Counted from the stretch's first letter, positions 44,599-56,400 are shown. The stretch is DNA of 64,000 nucleotides from Rosa chinensis (GCF_002994745.2 NC_037094.1:46079139-46143138); one strand, 5' to 3'. Notes: generated by a model not told the origin, from the letters alone. Program-made: numbers and translations.

Positions 44599-46331
44599 TA
44601 ATCATTTAGGGTTTTGGGCACAGCGTGGCCAGGCCTCTCTAAGCCTTTTTTTGCGAGCGTAAGCCCCCACTGTGCCAATTCAGAGGCCGTCACCCCTATG
44701 GGGCAGCCTTTGTCATCAATGCCACTGACCTGTAATGGAGTAATAGGCTCCAAATAGTACTTGGCATCTACATAATTCGCGGAGACTGGGAATGGACGAG
44801 GATCCGCTTTGATCACCTCGACTTTATCTGTCTCCCTGTTCCACATAATTAACTCCTGATGGAGAGTTGACGGTACGCAGTAACTTCTGTGGATCCAGTC
44901 TCTACCCAGAATAGTACTGTAGGCCGCGTAGCAATCTGTTACAAAGAAAGCCTAAACTCCCTCTGCTGGGCCAACCTTAATACGTAAGAAAAGTAATCCT
45001 ATGGTCTTTGTTACGGTCCCCACGAAATTCTTGAGCTTGAGGGCTGTAGACTGGATTTTGTCCCTCTTGATCTTGAGCAAGTGCATGGTCCTGGTGGTGA
45101 CGACATCAACGGCGGCTTCGGAATCAATCATGATCTTACTAACTTTGGCACCGCCAACCTCTGCTGTGATATATAGAGGTCTCATGTGTTGGACCATAGC
45201 TGGCGTTGGCTTGGTGAAGCTCATGAAGGGCCCTTTGTTCTGAGCATCCTCCGTCTCATAAAGGACGGCTTCTTCCGCAGGTGTCGTGGCTGCCGATGTG
45301 ATCTGCAAAGGCTGCGCATTCCCTTCCTCAGCTTCTACACAGTCCTGAGCAGCGACCGGTAATGCATACCTCGCGGGGAGCACGTAAACCATGTTGCAAG
45401 AGGCGTCAGTCATATCTGTCTCCTCCATGTCATCTTCCAGGTTAAGCCTGGGTTCCTCGACAGAAGTATCTGCGTTGAATTGCTTAGCCAAACGATCCAC
45501 CAACGATTCTTCCGTAAGGCCTTTTACCTCGCATTGCTCACGTTCCTCTACCACGGGAGCCTTCTTAGGGGTTTCCAGTTTCGGTTCCCTTGCCATGCAC
45601 ATATCTGGGGGAGCGACTACTACACTCTGGACCTTTTTTGGTCTCCACTGTAAGGTGTCGGCAGTCTTGTCCTTGCCTCTAGTCTCTCAAAGACCGAAGA
45701 TTTAGCTTCCGGTTCGTCGCGAAATAACCTGCGTCTGACATGTGGTCGCCGAGTCGGCGAGCTCTCCTTTCGAGCTATCGGAGGTATTCTCTCCTCAGTA
45801 ACCTTGCAAAAAACACTGGGCTTAGATGCCCCTGTTAGCGAACTCGCTTGTTTTCTAAGGCTGCGGGGAGCCATTAACGGTTTAGCAGCTAATGCCTCCA
45901 TCTCTTTTTGATACTGCTCAGGTGATTTGACCAGTTGTGAACGCTTGATCAGGCCCTAGTCCAGAGCCTCTAGCGCACGCTTGGCTTCCCCAAACCTAAG
46001 TTGCAGTTTCCTCTTCTTGGAAGTGCTTATTTCCACTGCCTTCCCCTTTTCCCTGGTGTACCATTACCTTCCTTGATGGTGGCGGCTAGCGCAGGTGGTA
46101 TGTAGGGTCTGGTCAGCACGTCTTTGTGCTTGTCCGTAGCCTTCTCTTCTTGTTTCTGATAACCGCGGCTGCCCTCAGTTTCTTGAACAAATTGGAGTTC
46201 TGGGATGGCGGTAACTCCATCTTTTGTTTTTCTCTTGGGCTAGAAGGTTGATAGTTCCGCGATGACGAAGGCCACTTGATGGGCGGTAGAGAGCCAAAGC
46301 GAAATGTTTGCTCGACCTCATCATGCGACAC
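44598..46331 (-). pseudogene. Element F protease and gag-pol linker region, broken
   Basis: Minus-strand continuation between gag and RT in several pieces. 46331-46113: VSHDEVEQTFRFGSLPPI, a conserved gag-pol linker stretch. 45901-45620: VTEERIPPIARKES and SVFERLEA, also typical of Tat linkers; a one-base shift near 45675 leads into the next piece. 45602-44952: retropepsin domain with HMRPLYITAEVGG and an active-site loop reading IDSEAAVD, where the family has D-S/T/G-G, so the glycine is replaced by E. A TAG at 44954-44952 interrupts it; the same frame continues to the TAA at 44600-44598. The protease is probably inactive. Confidence 0.75.
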
Positions 46332-46355
46332 TTGAATGCCGCACTCTTCTTTGCA

Positions 46356-47695
46356 TCACGAGCATAGAACCACGGGCGAGGCTTGACCCATTAGTTTAGC
46401 TTTCTCCTTTGCATGTGTCTCATCCGCGGCAGACTTTCCATCTCTCTCCTCTGTCCTCAAATCCAAGGTCGGTTTCCTCTGTCTCTGCTTGGTCCAGTTT
46501 ACATCGACCATATTGATCCCAGTGTCAGGAAAGGGGTCCAGGTCCACTAGCGATGCCGCCGTTACTGGAGCCTCCACCTGCAAACTGCCATTATTAAGCC
46601 ATACCTGAATCTGGTCTTTGAGCTTCACACAGTTCGCGGTGTTGTGATTCCACAAGTTGTGAAATTTGCAGTACTTCTTCCCTTTTAGCTGTTCTGGTCG
46701 AGGAAAAGGTCCAAAATCAGTCTTCACCATCTTCGCGGCGATCATTTCGTCTAGAATCTCATGTGCCTTATTGGCATCATATGTGTATGTCGCGAATTCA
46801 GGTTTGGTGAAGGCCATCGATTTGAGCTTGACAGGTTCCTTAGAAATTTTCAGTTGCTTCAAGGCTGGATTCTTCTTTCCTGTTAATTCGTAAGCAGCGA
46901 TATCATTCTCCTCTTGCTCGTCGTCATCCTGAACCACTTCTTCACTGTGATGATGGTAGTAAGGGTCATAAGTAGCCGGCTGGTAGCTCAAGGCCGCTAC
47001 GGTACGATGTTTTCCTGGTACATATGTCCCTCTGGATGCATTCTTCCTTGCGTCAGTTTCTCTGAGGAGATGTTCGAAACTGCCAACCTCTGTGATGAGT
47101 TCTCCCATTGACTGGATCATGCTGCCATGTTGCTTCTTTCGTTGACGCGGTTCCAAACCCTTGACCGCCAGCTTGACTAATTCTTTCTCAGGCAGGATGA
47201 CGTTCAGCTTGGCTTTCTGAACCTGAAAGCGCTGAAGATAGGCCACAGCAGACTTTGTAGGCTGCTGGGCCATCTGAGTGAGAGAAGCCAAGTCCACCTC
47301 CAGCTCAATAGCTCCGAAGGTTTCCTGAAAAAGCATTTCCATCGCGGGCCAATCCGCCACTGTTCTTGGTCGAAGCTTGGAAACCATCTGAAGGCAGCTC
47401 CTGAAAGAGAAGTACCAAAGATTCTGCATTTGAGGATATCATCATTCTGGTATTGGCCGCATTGTACCCTAAACCTGGCCAGATAGGTTGCCGCATCCTC
47501 GGTGTCTTCCCCTGAAAAAGTAGAAAATATGATATTTTTATAGCCCCTAGGAAAAGGTGCGAGCATGATTTGCGGTGGGAAGGGTCCCTCATAGACCCCA
47601 TCCGGCTGGGCCCTAGGGTTAGCCAACTTGATCATCTCCTCTACCTCATCAAGTCTTACATATTCTGGACCCAGAGGAGGAGGTGATGTCGCCAC
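46356..47695 (-). pseudogene. Element F gag (capsid/nucleocapsid region), frameshifted
   Basis: Gag polyprotein in two overlapping frames. 47695-about 47385 reads FSGEDTEDAATYLARFRVQ and GTSLSGAAFRWF, the retrotrans_gag capsid core. From about 47385 the capsid continues in the next frame (LRPRTVADWPAMEMLFQETF) to 46356. One extra base in TTTCCAAGC explains the switch. Downstream, KYCKFHNLWNHNTANCVKLK is the Tat-type zinc-knuckle-like segment. An in-frame TGA at 46358-46356 ends it, and the same frame resumes with CKEECGIQVSHDEVE. Would form virus-like particles if intact; this copy cannot. Confidence 0.8.
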
Positions 47696-47710
47696 AGTCT
47701 GGCGAGTAGC

Positions 47711-48883
47711 CTACAAAGGTATTGCTTGGTTTACAGTCGCCGGCTCCTCTCCTACATGTACAACGCGGGTTGTAGCTTGTTGCTGAAGAGTCACTACTGG
47801 CATAGGCATCTCCTTTGACAAGGCTGTTATCTTAATTGGGTTGTCGGTATGGTCAATCCCGTAATAACTTCCTGGCAGTTCCTGGTATACATTCTCTGCC
47901 CCGTCGCTTTCGTACTGAACGAATATGGCAGAGTTGGATGTAGTTCCCACAACTTTCGAGGCCTGATGCTTCTATATGGTGGTTTGTTCGCATGACGAGG
48001 TGGTCTTTTCCTTGTTGCCGTCGATAACTAGAGCTTGCTCTTTATTTTTCAGTGGTGTAGCAGCAACGGTGGCGGAGGGAGTAGCGGTACTGCTCCTAGC
48101 CTTCTCTAGCTGATTCGGCGGCACGTACTTGCCCGAACCATATGGCTGGCCAAGGGAACCAAGGATAGCGTTAGGATCCCCTAAAGCCTTGTTCAACACT
48201 TCTCTCGCTTGGTTCAATTCTGCTCTTTGCATGGCCACCTCGGTTGAGAGGTTAGCGCCATCCTTGCGAAGACCTGCCATATCTGACGCGGTCAGCTTGG
48301 TTTGGTTCGTGATGGCCTCCATGATTTTTCTCTGGCACTGATTCTGCTCGCTAGAGATACCTGCGGCATGGGCCCTTACTGCATTCTCTGATTGTGCGAT
48401 ATGTTGTTTAGTATCCTCTGCATGTCGGGTAATGCGCTGGTCTAGTTCACGTATGAGCTGATCTGTCTTCGCGGTCTCCCTTTTGAAATCAGCGGCTATC
48501 TTCTTGCAATGATTTTCAATATTCTCCATGATGATCGCGAACCTTACCTCGGAGGTCGCTCCCTCTGGAATAGGCTTCGCAACGAAAGCCTCTCTTTCTC
48601 TACTTTCCACTGTACTGGGGACAGTGGTGGAGATAACAGGCTCACTGGTCTGATTGGTAATGACATTCTGACCCTCAGTAGCGGTCGGGTGATTCTCTTC
48701 CCGTTCAGTTGACATGTTGGGTGATTGGGAATGACGAGAAAATCTTTGAGTCACTTGTTCTTCAGAAAGACCACGACAGTCCGCACGAGAATGCGGTCTG
48801 TAACTAGAGGTCTTATGCTTTGAGCAGTTAGCGTAAACCTTTTGGTAAGGGTTTTCGCTAGACTTCACAATGGTTACGTTCAC
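47711..48883 (-). pseudogene. Element F gag N-terminal region with coiled coil
   Basis: The first part of the gag-pol frame after the primer site. 48883-47972 encodes a charged N-terminus and a long helical segment (for example TDQLIRELDQRITRHAEDTK) likely to form a coiled coil, then a proline/threonine-rich stretch. A TAG at 47974-47972 interrupts it. The same frame resumes 47971-47711, where a second TAG separates it from the capsid frame at 47695. Both TAG codons could derive from CAG by C-to-T change. The ATG at 48883 is 18 bases from the primer site, so the true start may be the internal methionine in SPNMSTERE. Confidence 0.65.
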
Positions 48884-48900
48884 GAAAAGACACTATTGCA

Positions 48901-48919
48901 GGTCCCACTGGGCGTGCCA
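48901..48919 (-). other. Primer binding site of element F
   Basis: Minus strand TGGCACGCCCAGTGGGACC, three bases after the LTR end. Sites starting TGGCACGCC are frequent in Tat-lineage elements. It fixes minus orientation. I did not assign the tRNA. Confidence 0.8.
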
Positions 48920-48922
48920 AAA

Positions 48923-49659
48923 TGTTTGACTCCAAAATCAGTTAGCGTGCAAACTGTCTCTTTTGAGCTTGTGCGCAGGCGTGCCAGCACCGTGGGATGC
49001 AGTCGTCGGGGGAGTCCCTTGACCTGACTTCTTCTTCAAGCGTTGTGGACGAGGAGAGCACCAACCTCGCCACAAGATTCTTCTCTAGCCTTCCGAGAAA
49101 TGACTTTTTGCCTTACGGATAAGGGCTTTGGGTGTGATCTCTTCAAGTTACCGAATCGATACTCAACATTGCAGGCTGAGCAGAGCAATCACTGGGAAGT
49201 TCGAAGAAAGCACGGGTTTTGCTAAAGCGTGACTTTAGCTTCGCTGGGTTGCGAGGGCGTTACCCTTGCTTCGGTGGCAGTAGCACTGGCAGTCGGCTCT
49301 TGGAGAGACTAGGACTGGAAGTATGGTTGCCGGGTTTCAACAAGGTTGAAGGTTTGCTCCGGGGAGGCTTTGTAATCTCTGGGATTGATTGATTCGAGAG
49401 AGGTCCTTTGTTTGCCTCTTAACCCTGTATTTATACACCTAGGGTTTCGACTGTTCCTTGCTTTTGAAGGATTATTAATTGAAGTTTCTTATTCAATTTC
49501 TGCTACTTGATTCCAATAAGGTTTCGTTTTCCTTATGGATCACGGAATGGGCGAAGCTATACCCCAAACCCAATTAGGCTTATTTTTGGGCCGCAAGTAT
49601 CGGCCCATTGGGTCAAATCCACCAAAGGATTTTGCCAAAAATACTTTTGGGCTCAAACA
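48923..49659 (-). repeat. 5' LTR of element F
   Basis: Promoter LTR in element orientation. It lacks a 12-base stretch (GTAGTATTGGTG) present in the other LTR near 35643. TATA box on the minus strand at 49428-49435. Confidence 0.92.
49428..49435 (-). promoter_or_regulatory. TATA box, 5' LTR of element F
   Basis: Minus-strand TATAAATA, same context as in the other LTR. Likely drives the gag-pol transcript leftward. Confidence 0.7.
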
Positions 49660-49938
49660 CCTTCCTCAAAATTAAAATACTTCCTCACACAACATCATGA
49701 CTAGTGGAGTTTCACTCTCTCGTTGGTGTTGACCACGATTGACCCGCATTGACAATTTTGTCATTTTCTCATAAACTTTATTTCACTCAATTTCGCACCA
49801 ATTTATCCCGGTTTCTGCAATTCCGCTTATTTCCTACACAATAAATAAAATTAAATTAATTACATTATAATTGGCTCAAGGATTAGCTTATTTATAGTGT
49901 TTTAGATACAATTACATGCATAAAAATGCGTGTAATCA

Positions 49939-50955
49939 ACGGTTATTGAATTTATATATGCATGTATTGTCTTTGATTGTTCTTTAATTTTTTTTTTTTT
50001 TTTTTTTTTTGAGTATCTTGATTGCATTTGTAAATGCCAGCTTTGCTTGGCCAACGAGGACCTTGATCACTGTTGTATAGAAGTGAGGCTTGAAGGTATT
50101 TTGGAGTAATGAGGCCTTGATTTATTGTGACTTCTTCAAATATTATTTGAACTTTCCTATCAGAATTTTCTCTTCTTTTTTTTTTTTTTGGATGAGATTG
50201 TCATGCCTTGATCTGAATACGGATGTGCATTTGCTGATAGCTGCTTCACTTTGTCAATGAAGGAGATAGAAAACGTCATGTAACAACCTCGATCACAGCA
50301 ATAACTATAGTAACCATGAGCAAGGTCTTAATCACTCAGCCCCCAAGTGTTTTTGCATAAGATTTGAGATGATATTTTGAAATAGGGAGGCTTAGGAATG
50401 AGATGAGTTCAAATTGGTTTAGATTCTTCAACAATGAGGAAGATAGTTGTAGCACTCAATTGGTTGTTGGAAAAAGCATGCTGTGATATGGGCAATAAAG
50501 TCTTGAAATTTGATAGTTGTTGCTTGGCATGTTGCTTGGCTTCATTGATTATTATATACATGATTATTCCATTATAACTCTATAGCATGATTGAATATTC
50601 TTTGCATACCCTTGTGATTCTTATGAAGTTTGATCCAGTCTTTGGCATGGGGTCTTAACTAACTTGGCTTGGCTTCATTTTGAAGAAATACCTTCAATTT
50701 CACATCTTGATCACTTTTTTTCTATAGCGGCTAAGTTGTTGATTGAATGACCATGACACACTTCTTTTGGTTTTCTTTTATATCAGCATCAATAATTGAA
50801 AACTGGAAAACAAAACTTTATTCCTGACAGTAAATTCCAGCAGCTCAGGCCCCAGGTAAACATGTATAGTGCAGATGCTAACTTTCTTCGATTCGTATTA
50901 ATCCCCCCAAAAGAAGCTTGCTTGCTTTGTCATTATCAAGTCATTCGACTTGGCA
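49939..50955 (-). other. Element E internal region, middle part (non-coding)
   Basis: No gene. Contains a 23-base T run (49988-50010) and TTGCTTGGC/GGCATG-rich text like the left interior of E. GCA at 50953-50955 is the target duplication of CACTA element H. Confidence 0.5.
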
Positions 50956-51499
50956 ACTACAAGAGAAAATGAAAAATGTGATGAATAGAATTCCTCACAA
51001 AAAGTCTAAATTCCTCGCTTAAAGTGATGAGCGAGGAAATCAAATCATCGCAAACTTTCCTCGCCTAAACCCCCTCACGGATTACTATATGCGAGGACTT
51101 TTCGTTTCCTCACAAATGAACAATTGCGAGGAATGTATATTCCTCACAAATTAAGAATTGCGAGAAACGCATATTCCTCACAAATTGAGAATTGCGAGGA
51201 ACACACATTCCTCTCATATTAATATTTGTGAGGCTCTTGTATCCTCATAGTTAAGAATATGTTATTCATTTCACAATTCTAATATATGCTGTTATTTTAC
51301 TTGCTGGAAGCCTTGAAGATAAACAACAAATAAAAGGCATAACTAAAGAATTATCAATAACACTTTGGACTTATTAAATAAAGAATAATTATTACATATA
51401 GTTCCTCAACTGCAAGAACAAAAGATCTTGGAAGATGTTTAGTTCCTTAATTACATATACAAAAGATACTCTCTAAGTAGAGGTCCATGAAAATCAAGG

Positions 51500-51790
51500 C
51501 ATCAATTTAAATCCTCCATACCAAGGCACCTGGGAAGTCATCCATGCCTTCAACATTATCAATCCTGGTGCAAAGCATGCCATTGTTTTTGCCAGTAAAA
51601 TACACCCCTGTAATTTGTTAAATATCATCCACTAAAAAGATTTTAATTTTGCTCGACTATTATTGGAAGCTTGTCATTCAAACTCACTTGTATGACTGAA
51701 GATGAGTATCCAATGATATGCCTCTTCAACGAGCTTTGCCCTGAAATCTTTCATCCTCTTCTTCATTTTCTCCTACAGCAAAATGAAAAG
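51500..51790 (-). pseudogene. Exon-like traces at the left of CACTA element H
   Basis: The minus strand shows an acceptor-like TTACAG before a segment reading GVYFTGKNNGMLCTRIDNVE then GMDDFPGALVW (about 51612-51508). Upstream, another segment reads MKDFRAKLVEEAYHWILIFS (about 51763-51700). They look like exons of a captured gene, or of the element's own gene, running right to left. I do not recognise the family. Confidence 0.35.
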
Positions 51791-52784
51791 AGATGACTAC
51801 ATAGCCGACAAACAAATCCTGAAAATTTATATCATAAGTTCAGTAATAATCTGACATTGATCAACCCACAACAAAAGTTATACCACCACCAAAAACCTAT
51901 CAAAAAGTAGTACTTTATGGATGATATTAGCTTGAACAATAAATCCTAATATCCTATTCAGCATAAATGAAAGCAGCACAATCAAAGACCATAACTAGGG
52001 AAAAGCAGGATAACAAAACTAGATGACCTATATGATCTAATATATGGTATCTAAGAACAGAGGAAGTGAACAACCTTTTTGTAATGTCATTTCCACTTGT
52101 GACCAGGACTCAGAAAGAGATACGAGCAAAGCTATCCATATGAGATTTAAAATATTTCTATCTTTGCATAACATTTAAGACAGAGGGAGCCACTTACAAA
52201 ACGGCACATATGAGATTCGAAATATTTATAACTGCACTCTGACTTGTGCGCTGTCGAGGTGCTAGCCTTTGATGGGGTAAGTTTCATGGATAAGAAACTC
52301 AAGATGGCAGAGGAACTGCTGTGGGTTAAGGTGATGGTGTTGGTTGAGGAGCTTGTATTGCATCTGAGCATGGAGGCAATGTGAACTTTTTTTTTTTTTT
52401 TCCCATCGAGGTTTCATCTGCACTCAAAAATCCCAAAATGTAAAATACAATAAAGATCATGACCAACCAAAATGTCTGTTTTATATTTAACATAAGAAAC
52501 GGAAAATTTTCAAGTAGTTATGTATATAAACACCTAGGAATGGAACATTAGCTACATAACCAAACATATGAACTCAATCTGTTGCTAGAAATGATGGAGC
52601 CAAACCTATTGTTGTCAACATTGGTGCCACTCCTCTCAATGGGGCTTCAAGCTGCATGACGACCTTTGAACCTACTGCATATTGACCAAACCAACAATAA
52701 AAGTAATAAGAAAACTCCATTCGGCAATGTTCTTTTAGTCAGACAATTTAGCAACCTTTAAACAATTCAACTAAGAAAGAGGAT

Positions 52785-54644
52785 TGAAGGAATGGATGGA
52801 TTTCAAAACTTTTTAATTAGTGCGGAATTAGTTTAACCATTAAACTACTAACTAAACATAAAATCCATTCCTTTAACCCATAATCTTGGCTTATTGTGAT
52901 ATGTATATAAACATAGCATGCATAGTAAGGAAGAACAAAGAGGGAGTTTATGTTCTACTCACCCTTGGAGCGTGATTTTAATCCGATCCAAGTGAACCAC
53001 CAAAGTTCCTCTCCTTGATCTCTCCTTGTGTGTGTTTCCTCCACCTTGAAGCACCTTGGATTAAGAACTCCTTCTTGTACTCCTTCTTGTGCTTGTAATC
53101 TTCTCTTTGATGTAACAAGTAAAGCCACAAAAGGATATGGCCTCTAAGGATCTTCACCAAGTGAATCAAGAGATGAAGAAAGATGAAAGAAAAGAAGAAA
53201 TTATGCAAGTGTTCTTCTTTCCTTTAATTTTGTAATGGACCAAGAAAGAACTCTTTCTCTCTCTCTCTCTCTCTCAAATCTGAAAATAATAGTGTGGAGA
53301 CACACTTATTCTCTTTGTCCATGCTTTCACTTTTATATAATAGGAAATAACTCCAATTACTAAAAGAAAATATTGACTTTCATAAAGCCAATATTTTGGC
53401 TGGTCCATACTTGTTATTGGGCACTAAAAATGTGTCTTGGGCTTTCATTTAAATCTCATTTAGTGAAGCCCAAGTCCACACGAAAAGCCCGACAATCGTT
53501 TAGGCCCAATAGGTTCGGTTTTACCCGAAAAACCTAATTATGTCCAAATAATAAATCTAATTAATTATTTGGTCATAACCAACTCTTGTTTAATCTTCTT
53601 CATATACAATCTCAAGGATCCACTTATATGGTGTGCGATCTCTTAGGTTCTAATTAACAAGGCAGTGAAGTTTATAGAAACCATTCTATTTTGTTTACGA
53701 ATCAAAAACTCCATTTTTGATTCTCCCTTGTTATTAGGATTATAAATGTTTATTAATCCTCGGGGACTTCACAAGTCATGAGTGACGTCTTGCAACATAT
53801 CATGACTACCCTAGTTAATGTAGAATGACAAAGAACCTATTCAATTGGAATTACAATACAATACGGTCCTTCTCTAACACTATGTTCTAAATCACATCAT
53901 CGGGGTATGGAATTGATATGTCAATCCCCTAATGTGATTTTCATTCTTATGTGATTCTTAGAATGTGATTAGAAACTCCTTTTTAATCTCATTCAATGTT
54001 TTGGCCAAAGACTCATTGAATCACATCTTTGAACATACACCTTATTTACTTAAGGATAGAGATTCCTTATTGTACACTCACATGTCTCCATGACCGAATT
54101 GATTATACCAATGAATGCATCTATTATATCCATTAAGGGACACAATATTATTGCATCATCAAGAAATAATCAATTCACTCATAAGACAACTATGGTGTCT
54201 CAGGTCAAAGGACTAATTTGTATTATTGCAATTTAGAGTTCAAGTTTGACATGTAAGTAAGACTCCATACAAGAACTCTAATGATCGCGTTCAGTGTACT
54301 CTTTAAATTAAGAGCACCCACATACTTGTATTAGTGTCTCCACACAAATGACAAGAGACATATCATCCTCCATATTGAGCATACATAGTATGTGCTAGTC
54401 TTTCCGGATTATCAATGTCCAAGTGATAATCCTATGACTAGGAACCTTTTAGGATAAGAGTGTGAAAGAGTAAAGGTCTCACACATCTAACTCTTTAGAT
54501 TACTTTCTCTTTAACTCATATTCCTTGGACCTTGTTCAATCAAATATCAAATATAAGCAATGAACAATAAACTTACCCTTTTGATTAATAATCATTACAA
54601 TAATAATTACATCAAAATGATTGTTTTAGGACACAATTCCTTCA
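52785..54644 (-). mobile_element. I: solo LTR of another LTR-retrotransposon family, inside H
   Basis: Starts TGAAGGAATGG and ends ACAATTCCTTCA, with duplication AGGAT (52780-52784 and 54645-54649). Only one LTR of about 1.86 kb is present and there is no coding frame. On the minus strand it begins TGAAGGAATTGTGTCC and has a TATA box TATATAAAA (plus 53331-53339), so the family reads leftward. A (CT)n tract lies at 53256-53275. Superfamily not determined. Confidence 0.8.
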
Positions 54645-54669
54645 AGGATATAGCCAAGACAAACCCAAT

Positions 54670-54960
54670 TTAAAACCATGACAACCACATGTAGCAAATT
54701 AAACTTAAATATGCATGTGTACTATATATATTATAGTATAATATATAACCATGATGAGTAAGAAGCATTAGCAGATTCCATACCTGTATGGCAACTGGGA
54801 AATCATCTGCAAAATCTGGAGGAAAGAAAAGATCCACTTTTGTCTTTTCAAAAAACGGCTTCCCTGTAGACACAGTCAAACTCATTATTTCTTCTTTTAA
54901 ATTGGTGAGATATAAATACGTAGGAAAAATACTACCATCAATAGAAATTTTTTTACCCAT
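54670..54960 (-). pseudogene. Exon-like segment in CACTA element H
   Basis: A minus-strand frame starting MGKKISIDGSIFPTYLYL and reading through VDLFFPPDFADDFPVAIQ, where a good donor (CATACAG/GTATGG, about 54783) occurs. The remaining residues of the open frame would be intronic. The family is not recognised. It lies between the YvcK/CofD-like piece and the traces at 51.5 kb, all on the same strand, so these may be exons of one or several captured genes. Confidence 0.4.
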
Positions 54961-56079
54961 TCTAGATCAATCATCCATAAGGATAGCAAGATAAGTCAAC
55001 CTGCTTTCCATGAGACCCAGTAATTGCTAGTTGCAAGAAACCATCATGATACTTCTTTGCCTTTTGAGTTAGCTATGTGGTGTACAAAGCCTGCCATATT
55101 AGTATCTTAGAAGACTAAATAAAGTTGATAAAGTTCAAAGATGTGCTACATATGTTGGTCCTGCAACTGATATTAACATAAAATCTACCCATAATGCAGA
55201 GACAAAGATACTCAGAGTTTCATGTTATAAAAGAAACAGAGAGGATTTCACATTTGTAGATGGTCCTGATAAACAGAAATGTGAATAACTACATAAACTA
55301 AACAAAAAATCAAAATGAATAGTTATGGGATGTGAGGAATACCAGTTCCATGAACTGATCTCACTCTAGTCTAGTTGGTACTCAGAGCTCCCGGCTACCT
55401 TCTGTAAACTGCCAAAGAAAGAAAATGGTCCATTCAGATATGAATAGGAAACTTCATGATTATGTTTATCACTGAATTGAGATCAATTCACCAGACAGTC
55501 AAATATTTCAATAAAAAAAACAATTTGAAACCAAGAACCTCACCTCATTTCCCTTTGCTAAGACCCAAGTGCATTATCTTAGTAGAGCTAAATACAGTAC
55601 TTGGATAGTTGGATTGTAGTAGTATAAAACAATCAAACACTATCTTAGTATACATCAATCAAATACTATGCTACCAGAAATAAATGGTCCACTAGAATTC
55701 TCAACTACTCCAACTAATTAAAACGAAACAATATATTAATTGTCAAAATTGTGGAAGAATATTGTTCTATGATCTATCTAAATGATCAGAACATGATCAC
55801 CTGGAACTCGGCCAGATCAGAAGTAATAAGATCAAGGAAGGTCTCTTTTCTGCACGGAATATAAGATCACCTGAACAAAATTCACCAAATTCAAGTAGGC
55901 GATCAAAATTCAAACTTGAAATTGCAATTCAGTAAATTTAAAAGAAAAGAATCAAATCAGACTGATATACAAGTCCAAATTGACCAAATAAAATATACAA
56001 ATGGATTAAATTGAACAAATGTTGGCATCAAATTCAAAAAAAAAAAATCAAATTGAAAACCCTCGATCACTGACCGAAC

Positions 56080-56400
56080 TGAGCTGCAAGGAGCGAAGGC
56101 AAGGCAGAGGCCGATTTGATAATCGAGAGGTTGGAGAGCGACCTGATTTTGGCGGAGGTGGAGAGCTAGTTTGAGATTTTGGCCGACCAAGCAATTGACG
56201 GACGGCGACCGCCTCGGAGGTGTTTTTACCGGCCAATCTCAAGGACGCAGACAATCTCGGCAGTGCTTCCTCCATCGCGGGAAACAGGAAGCACGTGGGC
56301 TACTCGAGTGGTGAAGTTCTTGAGCTCCTCGACGACGCCGTTGAAGGCAGTTCCGCCGGAGAAGACGAGGAGGGAAGGCTGGGCGGCTGGGATTGGGTTG
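56080..56400 (-). pseudogene. Captured fragment of a plant YvcK/CofD-like gene (first exon)
   Basis: The minus strand reads SLLVFSGGTAFNGVVEELK, then RVAHVLPVSRDGGSTAEIV, stopping at 56226. The pattern GGT-x-n-V-x-n-DDGGS is the nucleotide/phosphate-binding start of the YvcK/CofD (UPF0052) superfamily, which has plant members of unknown role. The family's DDGGS reads RDGGS here. In another frame further on (56215-56185) SEAVAVRQLLG matches the next conserved block of the plant proteins as I recall them, so about 17 residues have been deleted with a frameshift. It lies inside a CACTA element next to the terminal repeats, so it is a captured, non-functional copy rather than the host locus. Confidence 0.6.

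Larger units (their letters stand above)
35288..49659 (-). mobile_element. Element F: Tat-lineage Ty3/gypsy retrotransposon with an antisense PMD gene
   Basis: Bounded by LTRs of 749 and 737 bp (35288-36036 and 48923-49659), starting TGTTTGACTCC and ending GGGCTCAAACA, with duplication CCTTC (35283-35287 and 49660-49664). On the minus strand the order is gag, protease, reverse transcriptase, RNase H, a second RNase H, integrase. The double RNase H and gag style mark the Tat lineage. Between pol and the 3' LTR sits a plus-strand gene for a plant mobile domain protein. The LTRs differ by some 25 substitutions and one 12-base indel by eye, so insertion was not very recent. Pol is open, but gag and protease are broken. 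Confidence 0.92.
32227..49938 (-). mobile_element. J: probable solo LTR in element E, itself split by G and F
   Basis: After removing G and F, the sequence 32227-33689, 35037-35287 and 49665-49938 reads as one block of about 2 kb that starts TGATGCACAT and ends GTGTAATCA. This is the TG...CA layout of an LTR. Its length and AT-rich style resemble the Athila-type LTRs here. A segment with TTATCGTACCACGGGGATT near 32290 is, from memory, a frequent repeat motif in related LTRs. No matching 5-bp duplication is seen (TGACT against ACGGT), so the boundaries are uncertain and it could instead be native sequence of E. Confidence 0.4.

Noticed and set aside
50990..51250. Regularly repeated TTCCTC(A/G)CAAAT motifs suggestive of an array
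   Set aside because: Not a CRISPR-like array: unit spacing is irregular, orientation is mixed, and the mirror set lies at 56.6 kb. They are subterminal repeats of CACTA element H.
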